This document shows, piece after piece, positions 51,333 to 64,000 of a stretch of 64,000 nt of DNA. A program made the position numbers and the translations under genes. This DNA is from Montifringilla adamsi (lineage: Eukaryota > Chordata > Aves > Passeriformes > Passeridae): NCBI GenBank assembly GCA_017590115.1, contig JAGGNK010008226.1, positions 4,571,617-4,635,616 on the forward strand, given 5' to 3'. Within the stretch, counting starts at the first letter, position 1. Each line of letters begins with the position of its first letter. The notes under the pieces were generated by a model. That model worked only from the letters and a program-made list of their open reading frames with translations, made no database searches and had not been told where the DNA came from.

Positions 51333-52863
51333 CCTCCTCCCACTCCATTCCTCTTCCTCTCAGTAAGAAAGATGGATAGATTCAGTCACATAAATTCTAC
51401 ATTTGTGATTCTTAAGACTTCAGTAGCAGTCACAATTCAGATTAAACCCATCAGGCTGGATTTGCCCTGGAGATGGTGTTTCACGCTGCAGAGCCAACAG
51501 TACAAACATTACAAAATGGTCCCTTCAAGACCAAAAAAGTGCATTATTTACCCTGACACTGCTGTTGTACCCTGGTTCCAGACCTTTGTGGATTCTGGGC
51601 TGCCCTAGGATGACTGTTTTAAGCTGAAATAATAATATCCAAATCACAGATAAGTTTGAAGACAACTCTTGAAAATGAGAAACAAAAATAACTACTACAA
51701 GTATGGAGCTTACATAAAATTAGGGCCACTTTTAAAGCATATTTTCTAAATAATTTTATATCACCAAACTGTGATGTGTCTATTTTGCCTTCTTTACATT
51801 TCCCAAAGTTCCTTTCTTTTTTTCCCTTGTTTTTATCTCCTAATCTGTGCTGTACACAATGGTATTTTATTAAAACAGACTATTGAAACAAAGCTTAGTT
51901 TTCAATGTTGTTACATCAACTTTGTGTTTGGTGTACACACACACGAAAAAAAAGAGGCTGATATGAGATGGTATTTACAGGAAAACTCTTCTGGATGGAA
52001 TTCCAGAGGCTGCCACCAGAATATTAAGAACATTATAATATTAAGAATATTATTAAGAATATGAAAACTTTCCATAGCTGCAAATATTGCCATTTTATCT
52101 CTCTCATGCACTAATATTTAGTACCAGTGACACTAAACTGGCAGAACAGCAACATCCACATAAGACTGAGATTCCAAGGAATGTTTCTAATTCAAGGTGG
52201 ATTTGTGCACACTTAGAGACTGAGATTCCCTATGAACTCAAAAGGTTGTGTGTTCATTTTACAGGAAAAATTACTTGTGACTGTAAATAAAAAATATAAA
52301 AGCAGATAACATTTATTGGAAATTGCAATATGAAATTCAATTGGGAATAAGCTAATTAAAGACAGTACCACACAGATTGTTCTGGAGCTGGAAGCCAGAA
52401 TCTGTCTTATCTATTAGAGAGGCTACTCAAGAATGCTAAAAAAAGCAGCACAATTTGAGAAACTTCAGTGGAAAACAATAATAAAGAAGAGTTAAGCTTG
52501 TATATTTGAAGGCTATTAGCTTCCTTGAATTTTTGCCAACTTTTTCAACAACTTGATATTTTTAAAGTATATTACAGAAAAGTAATATTAATTGCCTTTT
52601 TACTGCAAAATAATCAAAGAGTTTAGGGGAATAAAAATCATATGATTGCTGAACTGGACCTTGTTTACTTTGAATCTGCAGCAGACGCTCTTAAGAAGAC
52701 CCTAGCATTAAACTTGGAAAGGGAGATTAAAAAGAACTATGACAAAAAGATAAAACCCAAGTGGGGGCCTCAAGAAGGGCCTTCATTAGAGACACACCAA
52801 CTCTGCTGACTTAGGTCTATCTCAAAAGGAGTTTATTTTGGCAGCTGGGAGAAGCAAAAGTAT

Positions 52864-52882
52864 AAAAAAAAAAAAAAAAAAA
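52864..52882 (+). repeat. (A)19 homopolymer
   Basis: Uninterrupted A-run followed by CCCAAAAAATAACC. Confidence 0.9.
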
Positions 52883-53703
52883 CCCAAAAAATAACCAGAA
52901 GAAGCAATGAGTGCTTCAGTCATGTGGATCCCATATCCTTCTCCTGAAGGGCTGCCATAAACTGACAGTATTTCTTGAGTTCATTAAATTAAATGTATGA
53001 AATTAAATGTTAAAGTTTGTTTTCTTATATTTAATGTAAGGTGAAATAACCACAGGAAAAATATGCACAACCTAATAGATTGTCCCATGCTTTACCCTTG
53101 GAGGCACAGAATTGTCACACTGATATCAAATAGCTTTAAACATTCATTAATACCTCACTAGCTGGAGTCACATCTAAAAGAACAGCTTTCATCTGTAGCT
53201 CATGGACATATGCCACAGGAAAACTAAATTAATTCCCTGTCAAAGGGGCTTCTGCTATGTAGTTATCAAAGTAAAAACACCATACACCATGTTTACTTAA
53301 TAGAAAAAAATAGATAAACAAAATTAAATTTAGAGAATTTAAATAAAAGTGAGCATGTTTAATTTTTTTTTTCTGTACAACTACACAGCAGGAAGCAGAA
53401 AATTAAAATTCAACAGACTTAGAGTACCAGCATAATAGAAATGGGTGTGAGGGGTGCACAATCTCTTGTTTTCATTTTATAGAAATGTTGGCTGTGGTTA
53501 CGAGGTGCCAAACAGTGATCCAAGGTAAATTAGTTGCTTATTCTTCTGTGAAAATGACAAGAAATTATTTTGTGACACAAGATTCACTTCAACTCCAGCC
53601 TTTCCTCACCCTTTTATCAACAATTCTAAAGGACAACACAAGAGGAAAGCAGGTATATTCTATTACCGAATACAGGTATATTATATCTATTCTTATTATC
53701 AGG

Positions 53704-53733
53704 TCTATTATATCTATTATATCTATCTATTAT
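53704..53733 (+). repeat. TATC/TATTA imperfect microsatellite
   Basis: Imperfect repeats of TCTATTATA and TATC. Confidence 0.8.
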
Positions 53734-55780
53734 TTTTCAGGTATCTCTGAAGTCTCCATTTACTCACTTTTTCCATGCACAACTCATGCCTTGCTCCTGC
53801 AATTTCATCCAACTGCACATTCCCAGCTCCTGGATAAAACTGTCCAGGACTGTGCACCAACAGGGCACATGGAAACCTGCTTTTCTTCCTGCCCACTTGC
53901 TCTGGATTTTTGACCTTTTTGACTCTTCTTTGCCTGCACGTCTGCCTCCAGAGCTGATGTGTTCTGTGCTCATTTCCAAGCTCTTTTTCCCCAGTGTCCA
54001 CCAGTGTCCAAGCTTTCCCCATCTTCCCCAGTGTCTCTCCAATGACTCTGCAGAGAGTTTTGCCTGGAGCCCCAAACCATCCAAAACTCAACCTCATCAT
54101 CCCACTCAGAGCCCCTTTTCCAGCTCAGCCCTATGGATCAGCTCTCCCTGTGTGACTGCCCAGAGCATCCACACCACTGGGAACACCACTCCCGTCCTGG
54201 ACTTCCCCAAAGTCCTGCTTCAGCCTCCAACAGGGTTTAAAAAAAAAACAGCCAAAAGAGAACTTGCCAAAAAATCCATCCAGACTCTGAGGGCAAGAAA
54301 ATAAGACCTTCCCAAGGAAGTCTGGGTGAGGGTAGCCTCATACTGAGTAAATAATTTCATGCTTCTCATGCCCAGCTACCGACTCAGCCTGTGGAATATT
54401 TCAAGACATAATAAATAACAGACTAATTGACAGCTTTGCAAATTGTGAAACACTGATATTCACAAGTTGAAATATACTCCTAATTAAGAATTCAGATGCA
54501 TGATGTTGGCTTTAGATTAAGATATGCTATGTGGGGTTTTCAAACTTTACACAATTAGATCATGTTGAAAAACAAGGTCACTTGAAAATTTGTCAGTCCA
54601 GCTTTTTTCATTTCTAGCTGCTTTCTTACATCTACGAACAAGGAATAATATTCTGAAGCCAGTAATTCAGAACAGTATGAGATTTTTAACTTCAAGGTTT
54701 TCTACCAATACACTAGACAAGTCTCTTTAAGCCCAGCAATGAAAAATTGAATAAAAGCCAAGTAATTTATCTTTAGTCATTCAACACCGAAATGCACACA
54801 GCCCAGCAATGAAGAAACAACCTCAAAAACAGTGGCATATACAGGCAAATAGATATTAACAGTAATTTTAGGATAAGAGAAAAAGAGCAAAGTTGTAGGA
54901 CAAAGGGAGACAACAGCACAGAAAAGTTCATTAGTGAAACCTTCATTTTTGCAGGATCCGGACTAAATAATATTGTGAAATACACGGTAATGTATACCCA
55001 ATGTACACACAAACATGTTATTCAGACTAAAAAGCTGCAGGAGGAAAAAAGGCAATGATAAATCTCAGTCTTTCAGTGTCTACAATTTGTATTACAAGCA
55101 TAGAGTAATGCACCTCTGCCAAAAAATCTAAACCCATTTGTCTCCCTTACATCTGCAGATTAAAAACTGAATAAATAAATACAAAGGCTCACTTTACCAG
55201 TGTTCCAAGCATGTGTTAAAACTTAAACCTTAACAGCAACCAAAGCAACAGCTATCTGCACAAAAGATCAATGAGTATCTGTACAAAAATTCCAGACCAT
55301 CAAAACACGTGTGCTTTAAAAGAAGTTTCTTCTATTGTCCCTAAAAATGTTTATTTTCACAGTTAGTTTTCATTCATGGAACAAGCATTCTAATTTTAGG
55401 TCTGTTTTGTTTGTGGAGGGTTTGTTAAACAAGCCTGCTTTGTTTGCAGGAGAGGGGAATTGGTAAACAAAGCCTCTGTTCTCCCAGGAGCCCCTTCTCA
55501 GCAGGAGAGCATCCCACCACCTTGGGACCATCCTGGCACGTGGAGCTCCAGCCACAGGGCTGAGCTGAAGCCATCCCTGCACCAGGCTCACAACAGACAA
55601 AAGCCTGGGGTGCAACACCACGACAGTTTTGCCACCCCAGAAGAGATGGCTCGTGGTGTCCCAGACTTGGAAAGTGGAGAGTGCAGTGGGGCCACATCCA
55701 CCTCCAGCCCAAACAGCTCTGAGAGGCAACAGCCCCAGAATCCAAACTGCCACCACAGCCCCTACCAGCTTCCATCATCC

Positions 55781-56120
55781 TGGAATCACAGAGCCATGCA
55801 ATGGGTTGGGTTGGAAGGGACCTCAAAGCTCAGTTCATTCCAGCCCGCTGCCATGGGCAGGGACACCTTCCACTGTCCCAAACTCTTGTCCATCCTGGCC
55901 TGGAACTCCCAGGGATGGGGCAGCCACAGCTTCTCTGGGCAATCTCACAGTACTCTCACAGTAAAGAATTCCTTCCCAATATCCCATCTCTCCCTGCCCT
56001 CTGGCAGTGGAAAGTCATTCCCCTTTGTCCTGTCCCTCCATCCTGTGTCCCAAGTCCCTCTCCAGCTCTCCTGGAGCCCCTTCAGGCACTGGAAGAGGCT
56101 CTGAGGTGCCCCCAGAACCA
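55781..56120 (-). mobile_element. CR1 LINE 3' fragment, about 340 bp
   Basis: The plus strand reads TGGAATCACAGAGCC, GGGTTGGGTTGGAAGGGACC, TGCCATGGGCAGGGACACCT, ACAGCTTCTCTGGGCAA, AAAGAATTCCTTCCCAATAT, TTTGTCCTGTCCCTCC and the GGAGCCCCTTCAGGCACTGG block. Antisense CR1. The 214-codon plus frame (55460-56104) runs across it and is not a gene. Confidence 0.96.
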
Positions 56121-56131
56121 AGGACATATTT

Positions 56132-56185
56132 GCTTTGCTTCTCCTCTCCTCCTCCCCTTTTCTCTCTCCTCTCCTCTTCCACTCC
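56132..56185 (+). repeat. Polypyrimidine tract
   Basis: TCTCCTCTCC-type low-complexity sequence immediately right of the CR1 copy. Confidence 0.85.
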
Positions 56186-59100
56186 AAACTGAAAACCAGG
56201 CTGTAGCTATATTAGTTGTCAGAAAAAACACCGAGCTGAGAGAGCTCCAGGGCTTCACTGCATTCCCTCTGAGACCATGCTAGATGTAAGAAATTGATGA
56301 AAGAATCCAAGAATAGGGACATTAAACAAATGGAGGGATAAGACACTGAAAACATGGCTAGACAGAGATGTACTGAATTTTTCTTAAGCTGTTTTGCAGG
56401 AAATAATAACTGCCTGAGGACACAATACAGTAAGAATAATTGTATCCTTTCAACATGTTCTTTTTGACATCGACTTGTTTTCAAACTCTTCCTTATGTTA
56501 TTAAACTCTGTCTCTGTAATTATAAACAAAATATAAAACTTCTAATCCGAGAATTCTTGTCAAGTAAGTTCATTTTTATCACACAAAGCTGAACAAAATG
56601 AAATTATATGGGAGGTTTTGCAGCAGTCATTCCTTGTGCAGCTTTGCATGCGTTAAGCTCGTGGCCCTGTAAAAGTGCCCAACGCTTCTCTCAGTTGGGC
56701 AGGACATGTTCCCCCATTATGCCTCCATCTGAATTACTGCCATTTAAGGTACACAAATGTCTACTTGCATGTTTAGGAAAACATACTGTTTAACATTATA
56801 TATCCCCAAAGTCTTTGAGCTGAAACATCAACACTTCAGTTTTCTCTTAATGCCAGATGTTTGAAAACTTTGCTTTATAAACACCTTCACGTTAAAAAAC
56901 AAGTTTGGAGGCACATGGGCTGGAATTAGTAACTATATTACAGGCTGTGTAAGTCCTGATCATTCCAAAACCTGGTAATTCAAGGGTGTATTAAACATCC
57001 ACCCAAATATAGGATTAGGGGAGTATTAAATTAGAGCTGTACTTACAGAGATCAAGCACTTTGCTGCCATTCTAACAGTTTACAATCCCCGCTTTTCAGA
57101 GCTCAAAATAACTCAAAATTGCCCAGGCAATCACCCTACTTTATTTTAAAATCAATAAGCTGCACCCTGTACTCATGTGCACGCATATCTGGAAACAAGA
57201 AAGCAGCTTCATGCACCTCCCTGCACTTTTAACACACTTCTAAAATAGACAGCAAAGTGCTATAAACACTTGTATGCTAGCATACATTATGCCAATATTT
57301 ACTGGCATAACATAAGTTTAAATGACTAAAACTTTAATCAGTTTGAGTCAAGTAAGTTGAATGGAGATCTGCACATCTAAAACATGCAGCCAAAAATGTT
57401 CCTAAATATTTCTGCCTCACAATATACTGTAACATCTCTCCACCTTCCTCCCTTTCCCTGAATGGAAGATAGTTAAAAGCAATTAACAAGCCACACAATG
57501 CCAACTGGTAAAGACTAAAATGGAAAGAACATAAGGAAAAAAATCATTAAATAAATCATGGATATGGTGCCCATACTATCACTAAGCACCCCTTGAGAAC
57601 ACTAGCCCCTAGTAGCTTAAATAAATAAAATCAATAATCAGTGGAACAAAAAGCTCATCTTGTCTTCTGTCCATTCACAGAACAACAGTGCATTTGTGCT
57701 GGGACAAAGATAGATTTTGGGTGCTATGTACTTTTGCTCCACAGACCCATTCTTCTTCAATTAATTAACAATGGACTCATTTTCACACACTTTTTTGTCA
57801 TCCCATCTCAGTGTTATTTGTGAAAACGTTTTCATTCTGAATAAGAGAAGGGGAGGAAGCAAACAGTATCCTATGCTGTTAAAAAGGATGATCTACTTCC
57901 CCTGAAATCTTTCTAGTACGAATCCCCAAATTATCCAACACATCTAACACAGCAAATAACTACACTGAACAGTTTCAGTCTTTCCTTTTGTCCTTTTAGA
58001 ACAGTTCCATTCTTCAGCTGAGAACAACTAAACCAAATAAAGATTTTGGCAGTGATTAATTCCCACAGGACAAGCAGAAACCTGAGGGCAGTGTCTGAAA
58101 ACACCAAGGGGGACTTCGGGTTTGTTGATTATTGTTTATTTGTGGAGTTTTTTTAATTTGCACTCAAAAAGTCAACAACTCATCAAGCTCCCAGGTCTCC
58201 ACAGTAAGGCAACATTTTAAAGCCTTTGGGAACTGATTTTATTAGATTAAGAAAAAACTTTAAAGAAGTTGTAACAAAAATATTTTATTTCTCTACTGAC
58301 CCCCCTGCTTGGGTCCCTGCTCTGCGCAGCCTCTCAGAGCCCTCAAGGATCTTTGGGAAAACTCAGCACCACCCAAGAGCCTGCTAAGCTCCACAAACTT
58401 CAACTACTCCCTCTAACACCAATCAAAAGGAGCAGAGATTTGTTTTTAAATTACTTGCATCTAAGTAACAGTGGTGGCTACCACAGGTGACATGATATAA
58501 TCTGCTCCCCCTACCAGGGATGTGCTGGTGGTGTGAAAACACAATTAATTATCATCATCTGCAACACAATACTATCACAGCCTTGCTCTAGGTTTTAATT
58601 CTTCATTTTTTACTTTGAGCTGTCACTTCAGGTATTTACTGTAATATTATAAATAATAATTTACTACTATAAGGAAGATAAAATTCATCCAGCAGATCTC
58701 CATAAGCATTGGAAGGAAAAACCATAAAACCCTTTATGCCCTGTCAACTCATTTACTGCAATATTCTCTCCTGAAAGAAAGAAAAACTCAAGTTTTAACA
58801 CAGACTTAGCTAAAGCACAATGGACAGCAAAGAAATTCAACAGCATAAACACATTTTCTTTCACAGTCACGTAGTCACGAACCTTGACACTAAAAATAAC
58901 TCAGCCCACATCCCAATTTAGCCCATTCTGAAAACTTTGCAGTTGCACAATTCCTTTTTTTCTCCTCCTTTCCACCCTTTCTTCTTGCCTCCAGAGGTTG
59001 CTATCTTCTTCAGCACAATGAAGGCAGAAACTCATATTTTATAAACAAATGCTGCAAGCTGACCTCAGCATCTGAGGACCTAATTTTAGCCACCATTCTC

Positions 59101-59420
59101 TAGGACAAAAATACATTGGTTGATGAAAATCTTCTAGGCTGCATAAAAAAATTACAAAATGCTTAAAAAATGAGAATTAGGAAAAAAATTGAGGGGTATT
59201 TTTGGTGGATGGTTGATTGGGGTTTTTAGAGAAGCCCATAAAGAGACATGTTGGCAGCCATCAAGTTTAAAATGAAGGGCATGGCAAAAAACCTGTAAAA
59301 TTAAACCCAACAACAACAAAGAAATAATAATCTTACTCTTTAGGAAGAAAAGCTTAGGTGAGACATTAAGAAAAGGAATTTCATTGGGATGACCACTAAA
59401 GAACAAGAAAAGATAAGAAC

Positions 59421-59454
59421 ATGTTATATGTTATTATATATGTTATATATATAA
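59421..59454. repeat. AT-rich TATATG/TATA microsatellite
   Basis: Imperfect ATGTTATATGTTATTATATA-type repeat. Confidence 0.85.
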
Positions 59455-59989
59455 AAGTTAACACAAATATAACTGAACCTGTACTGCAGTAAAGGGATGG
59501 ACTACGCAATCCATGATTCCACTTTTCCATTCTTGTTCCAAATCATTCACCTCTATAGGATTCTGGGACTTAAATTCCCACCCAAGTACTGATGTTGTAC
59601 TTTTTGCAAGCTAGACTGTGTTTAACATCAGGGTTGAGGATAAATAATAGAACCTCATTAATATAGTCTGTTCATTAATTATACTTTTACTTGGAGACTC
59701 TGTACAGTCAGCAGCTAAACAAACTCAGACAAAGAAAATAATCATTCATAATAATGAATTGTCATCTAGATTACATGGAACACTTCAGAGGAGTGTATTA
59801 TGATACCTCTGTAAAATTAATAAGGTCTTAGTTAAACCAGGCCTCATTAAAGTGTCTCCCATTAAACCTTTCCTGGAAAATTGGAGAGAAAACATCTCTT
59901 GTGTAGATTAACTGGCTTGTCAGCCAGCTCCTACTGTAAAGGCCGTAAGTGAAATATGGCAGAGCCAGGAAAGCAGAAGCTCCAGGCTT

Positions 59990-60090
59990 TCAGACCAAAT
60001 AAATTCCACTTTACAATACTGCCTAATTAGAGCTAATATAATCAGCAAAACAGTAAAAATAAGAGCAGCTGGATTTGGAGTTAAATGAGA
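59990..60090. promoter_or_regulatory. Candidate conserved intronic element
   Basis: Unique stretch with GCCTAATTAGAGC and TAATATAATCAGC words and no simple repeats. Weak call from texture alone. Confidence 0.2.
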
Positions 60091-60659
60091 GATCCAGCAC
60101 TACAAGTATTGCCATCTTCAATAAATGTGATGCACAGATAAAATTAACCAGCTTCAAGGACTCATACTTTGGTGACAGATTTGACTTTTCTGTAGGCACA
60201 AGAACTTTAATATTTTGTCCAGCATCTGAACTGGCCAGGCTGTGATCAGCTTTACACAGTGACTGGGCCAGGAAAAGTGAAGAGCATTATCTCCATAAAT
60301 ATGTTTTCACCTTTTCCATCACAGCACCGCACAGTGTCCATCTCTGAATACTGAAATTAACTCACTTTTGGGAATTCTCACAAAGAGATAGTTATAAAGA
60401 CAAAATTCAGAATACAGGGTGTTAAGTAGTGTTTGAGGACCATCCAAAATGATTAATCAACAAAACTGAAGCTGATGAAGCAGCACTACATCAAATAATT
60501 TGCTTAAAAATACTCTTAATTCCATGCATTCTTACAGTTACTAGCAAGGACTAATGGGCTTGTAGAATTCTAATTGGAAAAATTCTGAAATGGGAATTTT
60601 GACCTCATTTCTCACATGAAGGAAAAAATGAAAGACATATGAATTGTGAAATATAGTAT

Positions 60660-60730
60660 TCACCCTTAAAAAGAACCAAAAAACCAAAAACCAAAACGAA
60701 AAACACAAGAAAACCACCCAAACAAAATCC
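60660..60730 (-). repeat. CAAAA-rich low-complexity stretch
   Basis: Repeated CCAAAAA-like words on the plus strand, pyrimidine-rich on the minus strand. Confidence 0.75.
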
Positions 60731-63700
60731 CCAGCTCTTTTGTCTCTGCATTTCACAATTTACAGTTCTCACTTTAACTGCCAGTGGTTGCTATGGAGTT
60801 CCCAAATGAGCCTTCAACTAAGATTTAGTGTCAGTCAGAAATAAGCAGGGAATTTATGACTATGCTGAGTCATGAATTAGACATGATAAATTTCCACCAG
60901 CTACCATCATTCAGAGGATGGTTTGTCTCAGGTTTATTAACATGATCCTGAATAAATCTTTTTAGCAGTTCCCTTTGACAGAGACAGGCAAGTTACCTCT
61001 AGTAAATCTGAAAACATCCACCAGCACAGAACTGACCAACAATTTCACAAACTGTGCCTCTTACTCCTGGGTTTTTAAGGTAGGATTTTAGCTCACTTAA
61101 ATCTTACACAAATTAGCAAAATCACATTTATTAAGAAAAAATTATAGTAAAGTTGTCCCAAATAAACAAATTTCCTGGAACAAGTAAAAGGTGTAGAACA
61201 CATCCCTGCTAATGTGCAATTATAGGTTGTTAATGCCACATTAATCACATTTCTATGTTTATTCTTCACAACACTTGAACTGGGAATCCTGAACATACAG
61301 AATATGGTGGGGTTTTTTATGGAGCACATGAAAATAACCTGATCCAAACCAAGTTTATTTTCTCAAGGTGCAATAATGAGAAAGAGACTTGTTGATGGCA
61401 GAGGTCAGCTGAGACCCACAGAACAAACATCATCTGCCCAGATAAAAGCCTAGAAATAATAGTGAAACATCAATATCCATATTACTTTCACTTCATTTCT
61501 GCAACAAACTTCAGTCATCTTAAACTCCAGAAACAAATAAAAAGAAACATGGATTTCTAACATTAGGAACATAAACATTTCTAACATTAGAAAAATAAAT
61601 CCTCAGGGACATGGTAATTTCTCTCCCAAGGGAGTTCTAACTGACAATAAAAAGTAAATCCCCACTGAAAATATTTTACCAGGAGAAATAAAGTTTCTGG
61701 GTCTGTTTCTAGAAGCAAAATGGGATTTCAGAAAAATGCTATGTACAATTCAGCACAGCATCAACACCTGTACTGAGGAACAACTGTAATAATTTACCAA
61801 TTATACACAGTAAAAAAACAACAGCTAAGGAAAAAAATAAAGAAGCAATTGAGTAATTGCATTCATTATCTTTACCTGTTATGAAAACATGGAAATAGAC
61901 ACAGAAACTGATATTCTGCTTTACATAATTACATTTTCAGTAGAAATCCCCTGTCAGCATTCACTTATGGCTGTCGCTATCCAGAATGGGGAATCTCTTT
62001 ATTCCTGCTTGCTGATGCTCATAATAATGTGATTTTCACAACCTCTCCCACAAGTGTCTTGAAAAAAAAACAAACCTCAAACACTTTGTAAGAAGCTGTT
62101 AAAAGTAAAGGAGAAAAAATTTTAAATATTCATCACTAGCATGACATCAACAACCAAAGACCTAATAATTTTTCACCTATGGTGTTTTTATTCTGTCCCA
62201 CATTCTCATAGTTGTTTATTCCAACATGTTAAGTTCCATTTGTTTGGCACAGGCTTTCAGATAAGGAAAGGTGAAAGGAGAAAGCTTTTATGGAAGGAAG
62301 AAACTAAAGGAAAAAAAGATTTTAAGGGACTCTGCAGTCCTGAAAAGAGCACCTGCCTTCTGACATCCAAAAACCAGACATTCCTCCTAGTCAAACACAT
62401 TTGATAAAATACATGTAGAGAGATAAGGACTTTTTGCACCAGATAAACCTTGAAGGAACATTAAAACAGCTTGATTTTCACATTTAACACATGTACGTCA
62501 AGTCAATCATGCAAAATCCTTTTGGAAGTCTTGGTCACTCTAAAAGATTTCTCAAAATCCCTTTGGGTTTTAATGGCCAAACTCCAGCAGAATTCAGAGC
62601 AGTCTCTCTTCAGGCACCAACCCAGCCCATCAGAAGGAGCAGCTGGGTAAGGCCAGAGCTCTGAAGAAATCAATGTTCAATTTTAGCTGCTGATGTAGAG
62701 GAGGATCCCAGGGAAGTCCAGGGAGAAAACAGAAGGAAGGAAGGCAGGAGGAGGATAAAAATGATGCTAATAGACACATTCAAAAGCAGGAATTACCTCC
62801 TCACTTGTGCAGCTTATCATTCTCAGGACTTTACTAATGTATGTTTTTGTCTTTATTATTTGCTGTTTGTTTTTAATGGTCCTCTCAAAAAAAGCAAAAC
62901 CACTGTGTTGCCAAAACTTTTATTGCTTTCTTAAATAATGGTTTTACAATGCAGATACTTCACTTATTTATTATCAAATGGTGCTGCAAGCAACAACTTG
63001 GCACTCTGTAACAAGCACTGACTTTTCAGGATATTTAGTTGACTCTTTATGACCCGTTTACATAAAAAGTTGTTTTGTGCTAACTGCAGTGCAGATTTAT
63101 TCCTATAAACTTACAAAATTAATCCTGGAAAAGCCACTTGTTTCAGGGCAACTCCAGTCCTCCAAACTACTCTCAGCTAATCATATTTTTCCCATTTTAA
63201 GGGAAATAGTAATACCAATGAGAAAAGGAGGCTGAATGAAAAGATGACACACAAAGGTATGAAAGCTCTTTTTGTGTGGAGCCAGTGACACATTTAGCAA
63301 AGCTTTTTGCTGGTCAGTGGCAGAACCATAACAAGCACATGCTTACACCCCCAAAATCAGAGGATCACATTAAGGCACGTCACACGAAATCTCCTTCCGT
63401 CACAAATTTCACTTTACACAGCAAATCTGAGCTTACTGAAAACATTCACTGAATTCCATAGGGAGACATGGTGAAAGAGTCTGGACAGGGGAAGATGAGC
63501 CAGACTCCTGTGGATCTGGTGGACGTGGACATGCAAACTACCACTGGATGCATTTCACTGCTGCACGAGGAGTGATGCTGAAATTCCTGAAAGCAGCCAA
63601 AGAAATTGGCTTTCAAGTGCCATAAAATTCCAGGGGCACCACTCACAACCACAGTCAGTCTGAGGTATTTAGTTTAAGAATGATTAATCACAGTTGAATC

Positions 63701-64000
63701 AGCCTTTTGTTTCTTTTCTGACATTTCAGAGCCCTTTCTAGTATTCCATCTATCTGAAGTCTGGCCATGACTTGATACCAAAGGAGACTGTTTGAAATAA
63801 TTCCATTTACTTTGGCCTGCATACAAGTCTGGATAAAGGTTTCAGTCAAAACACCTCTTCACATCATAGAATGGCCTTAAAATGGCACACAGAGATAACA
63901 GAGCACAAAGACATTAAATCTGCTGTGCACTTCCAAGTGCTCTGAGAGTTATTTACCAACACCAGTGGGGTGGCCTCCAGGGGAAGGACATCCTTGACCC

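Noticed and set aside
53485..54304. Frames of 106-172 codons on both strands
   Set aside because: They overlap each other in several frames, resemble no protein and lack splice context within the ATE1 intron.
55425..56283. Frames of 111-214 codons on both strands
   Set aside because: They run through an antisense CR1 copy and adjoining GC-rich sequence.

Overview
The window looks like nuclear DNA from a bird, most likely a songbird. The evidence is repeated truncated copies of the avian CR1 LINE, whose 3' ends carry the familiar avian tail in both orientations, together with two spliced exons of a vertebrate gene. There is no operon, no dense coding, no ribosome-binding-site grammar and no phage, plasmid or CRISPR architecture. 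Nearly all open frames of 60 to 220 codons are chance frames or frames through simple repeats.

One gene is recognisable: ATE1 (arginyl-tRNA--protein transferase 1), on the minus strand. The penultimate coding exon (43855-43975) and the last coding exon (28336-28514) are joined by a 15.3 kb intron with consensus splice sites. Together they encode the last 99 residues, ending at a stop codon at 28336-28338. A poly(A) signal on the minus strand (28172-28177) gives a plausible short 3' UTR. No earlier ATE1 exon could be found between 43976 and 64000, so the next intron seems to exceed 20 kb and to run off the right edge.

Positions 1 to about 28150 lie downstream of ATE1. In human and chicken that side of ATE1 faces the 5' end of FGFR2, so I infer this is part of the FGFR2-ATE1 intergenic desert. 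It holds CR1 fragments, an 8-bp purine minisatellite of about 300 bp, an eight-copy 26-bp minisatellite, homopolymers and several CpG-bearing non-repetitive patches that look like candidate distal regulatory elements. It also holds two CTCF-like motifs in convergent orientation. The introns are AT-rich with a few CR1 fragments, short tandem duplications, two CpG/GC-rich patches and some possible conserved elements.

I see no new enzymatic or defence system. The most interesting items are the G-quadruplex/H-DNA-capable minisatellite, the convergent CTCF-like pair and the candidate regulatory blocks. Candidate conserved elements are judged by eye from composition and motifs only; no alignment was possible.
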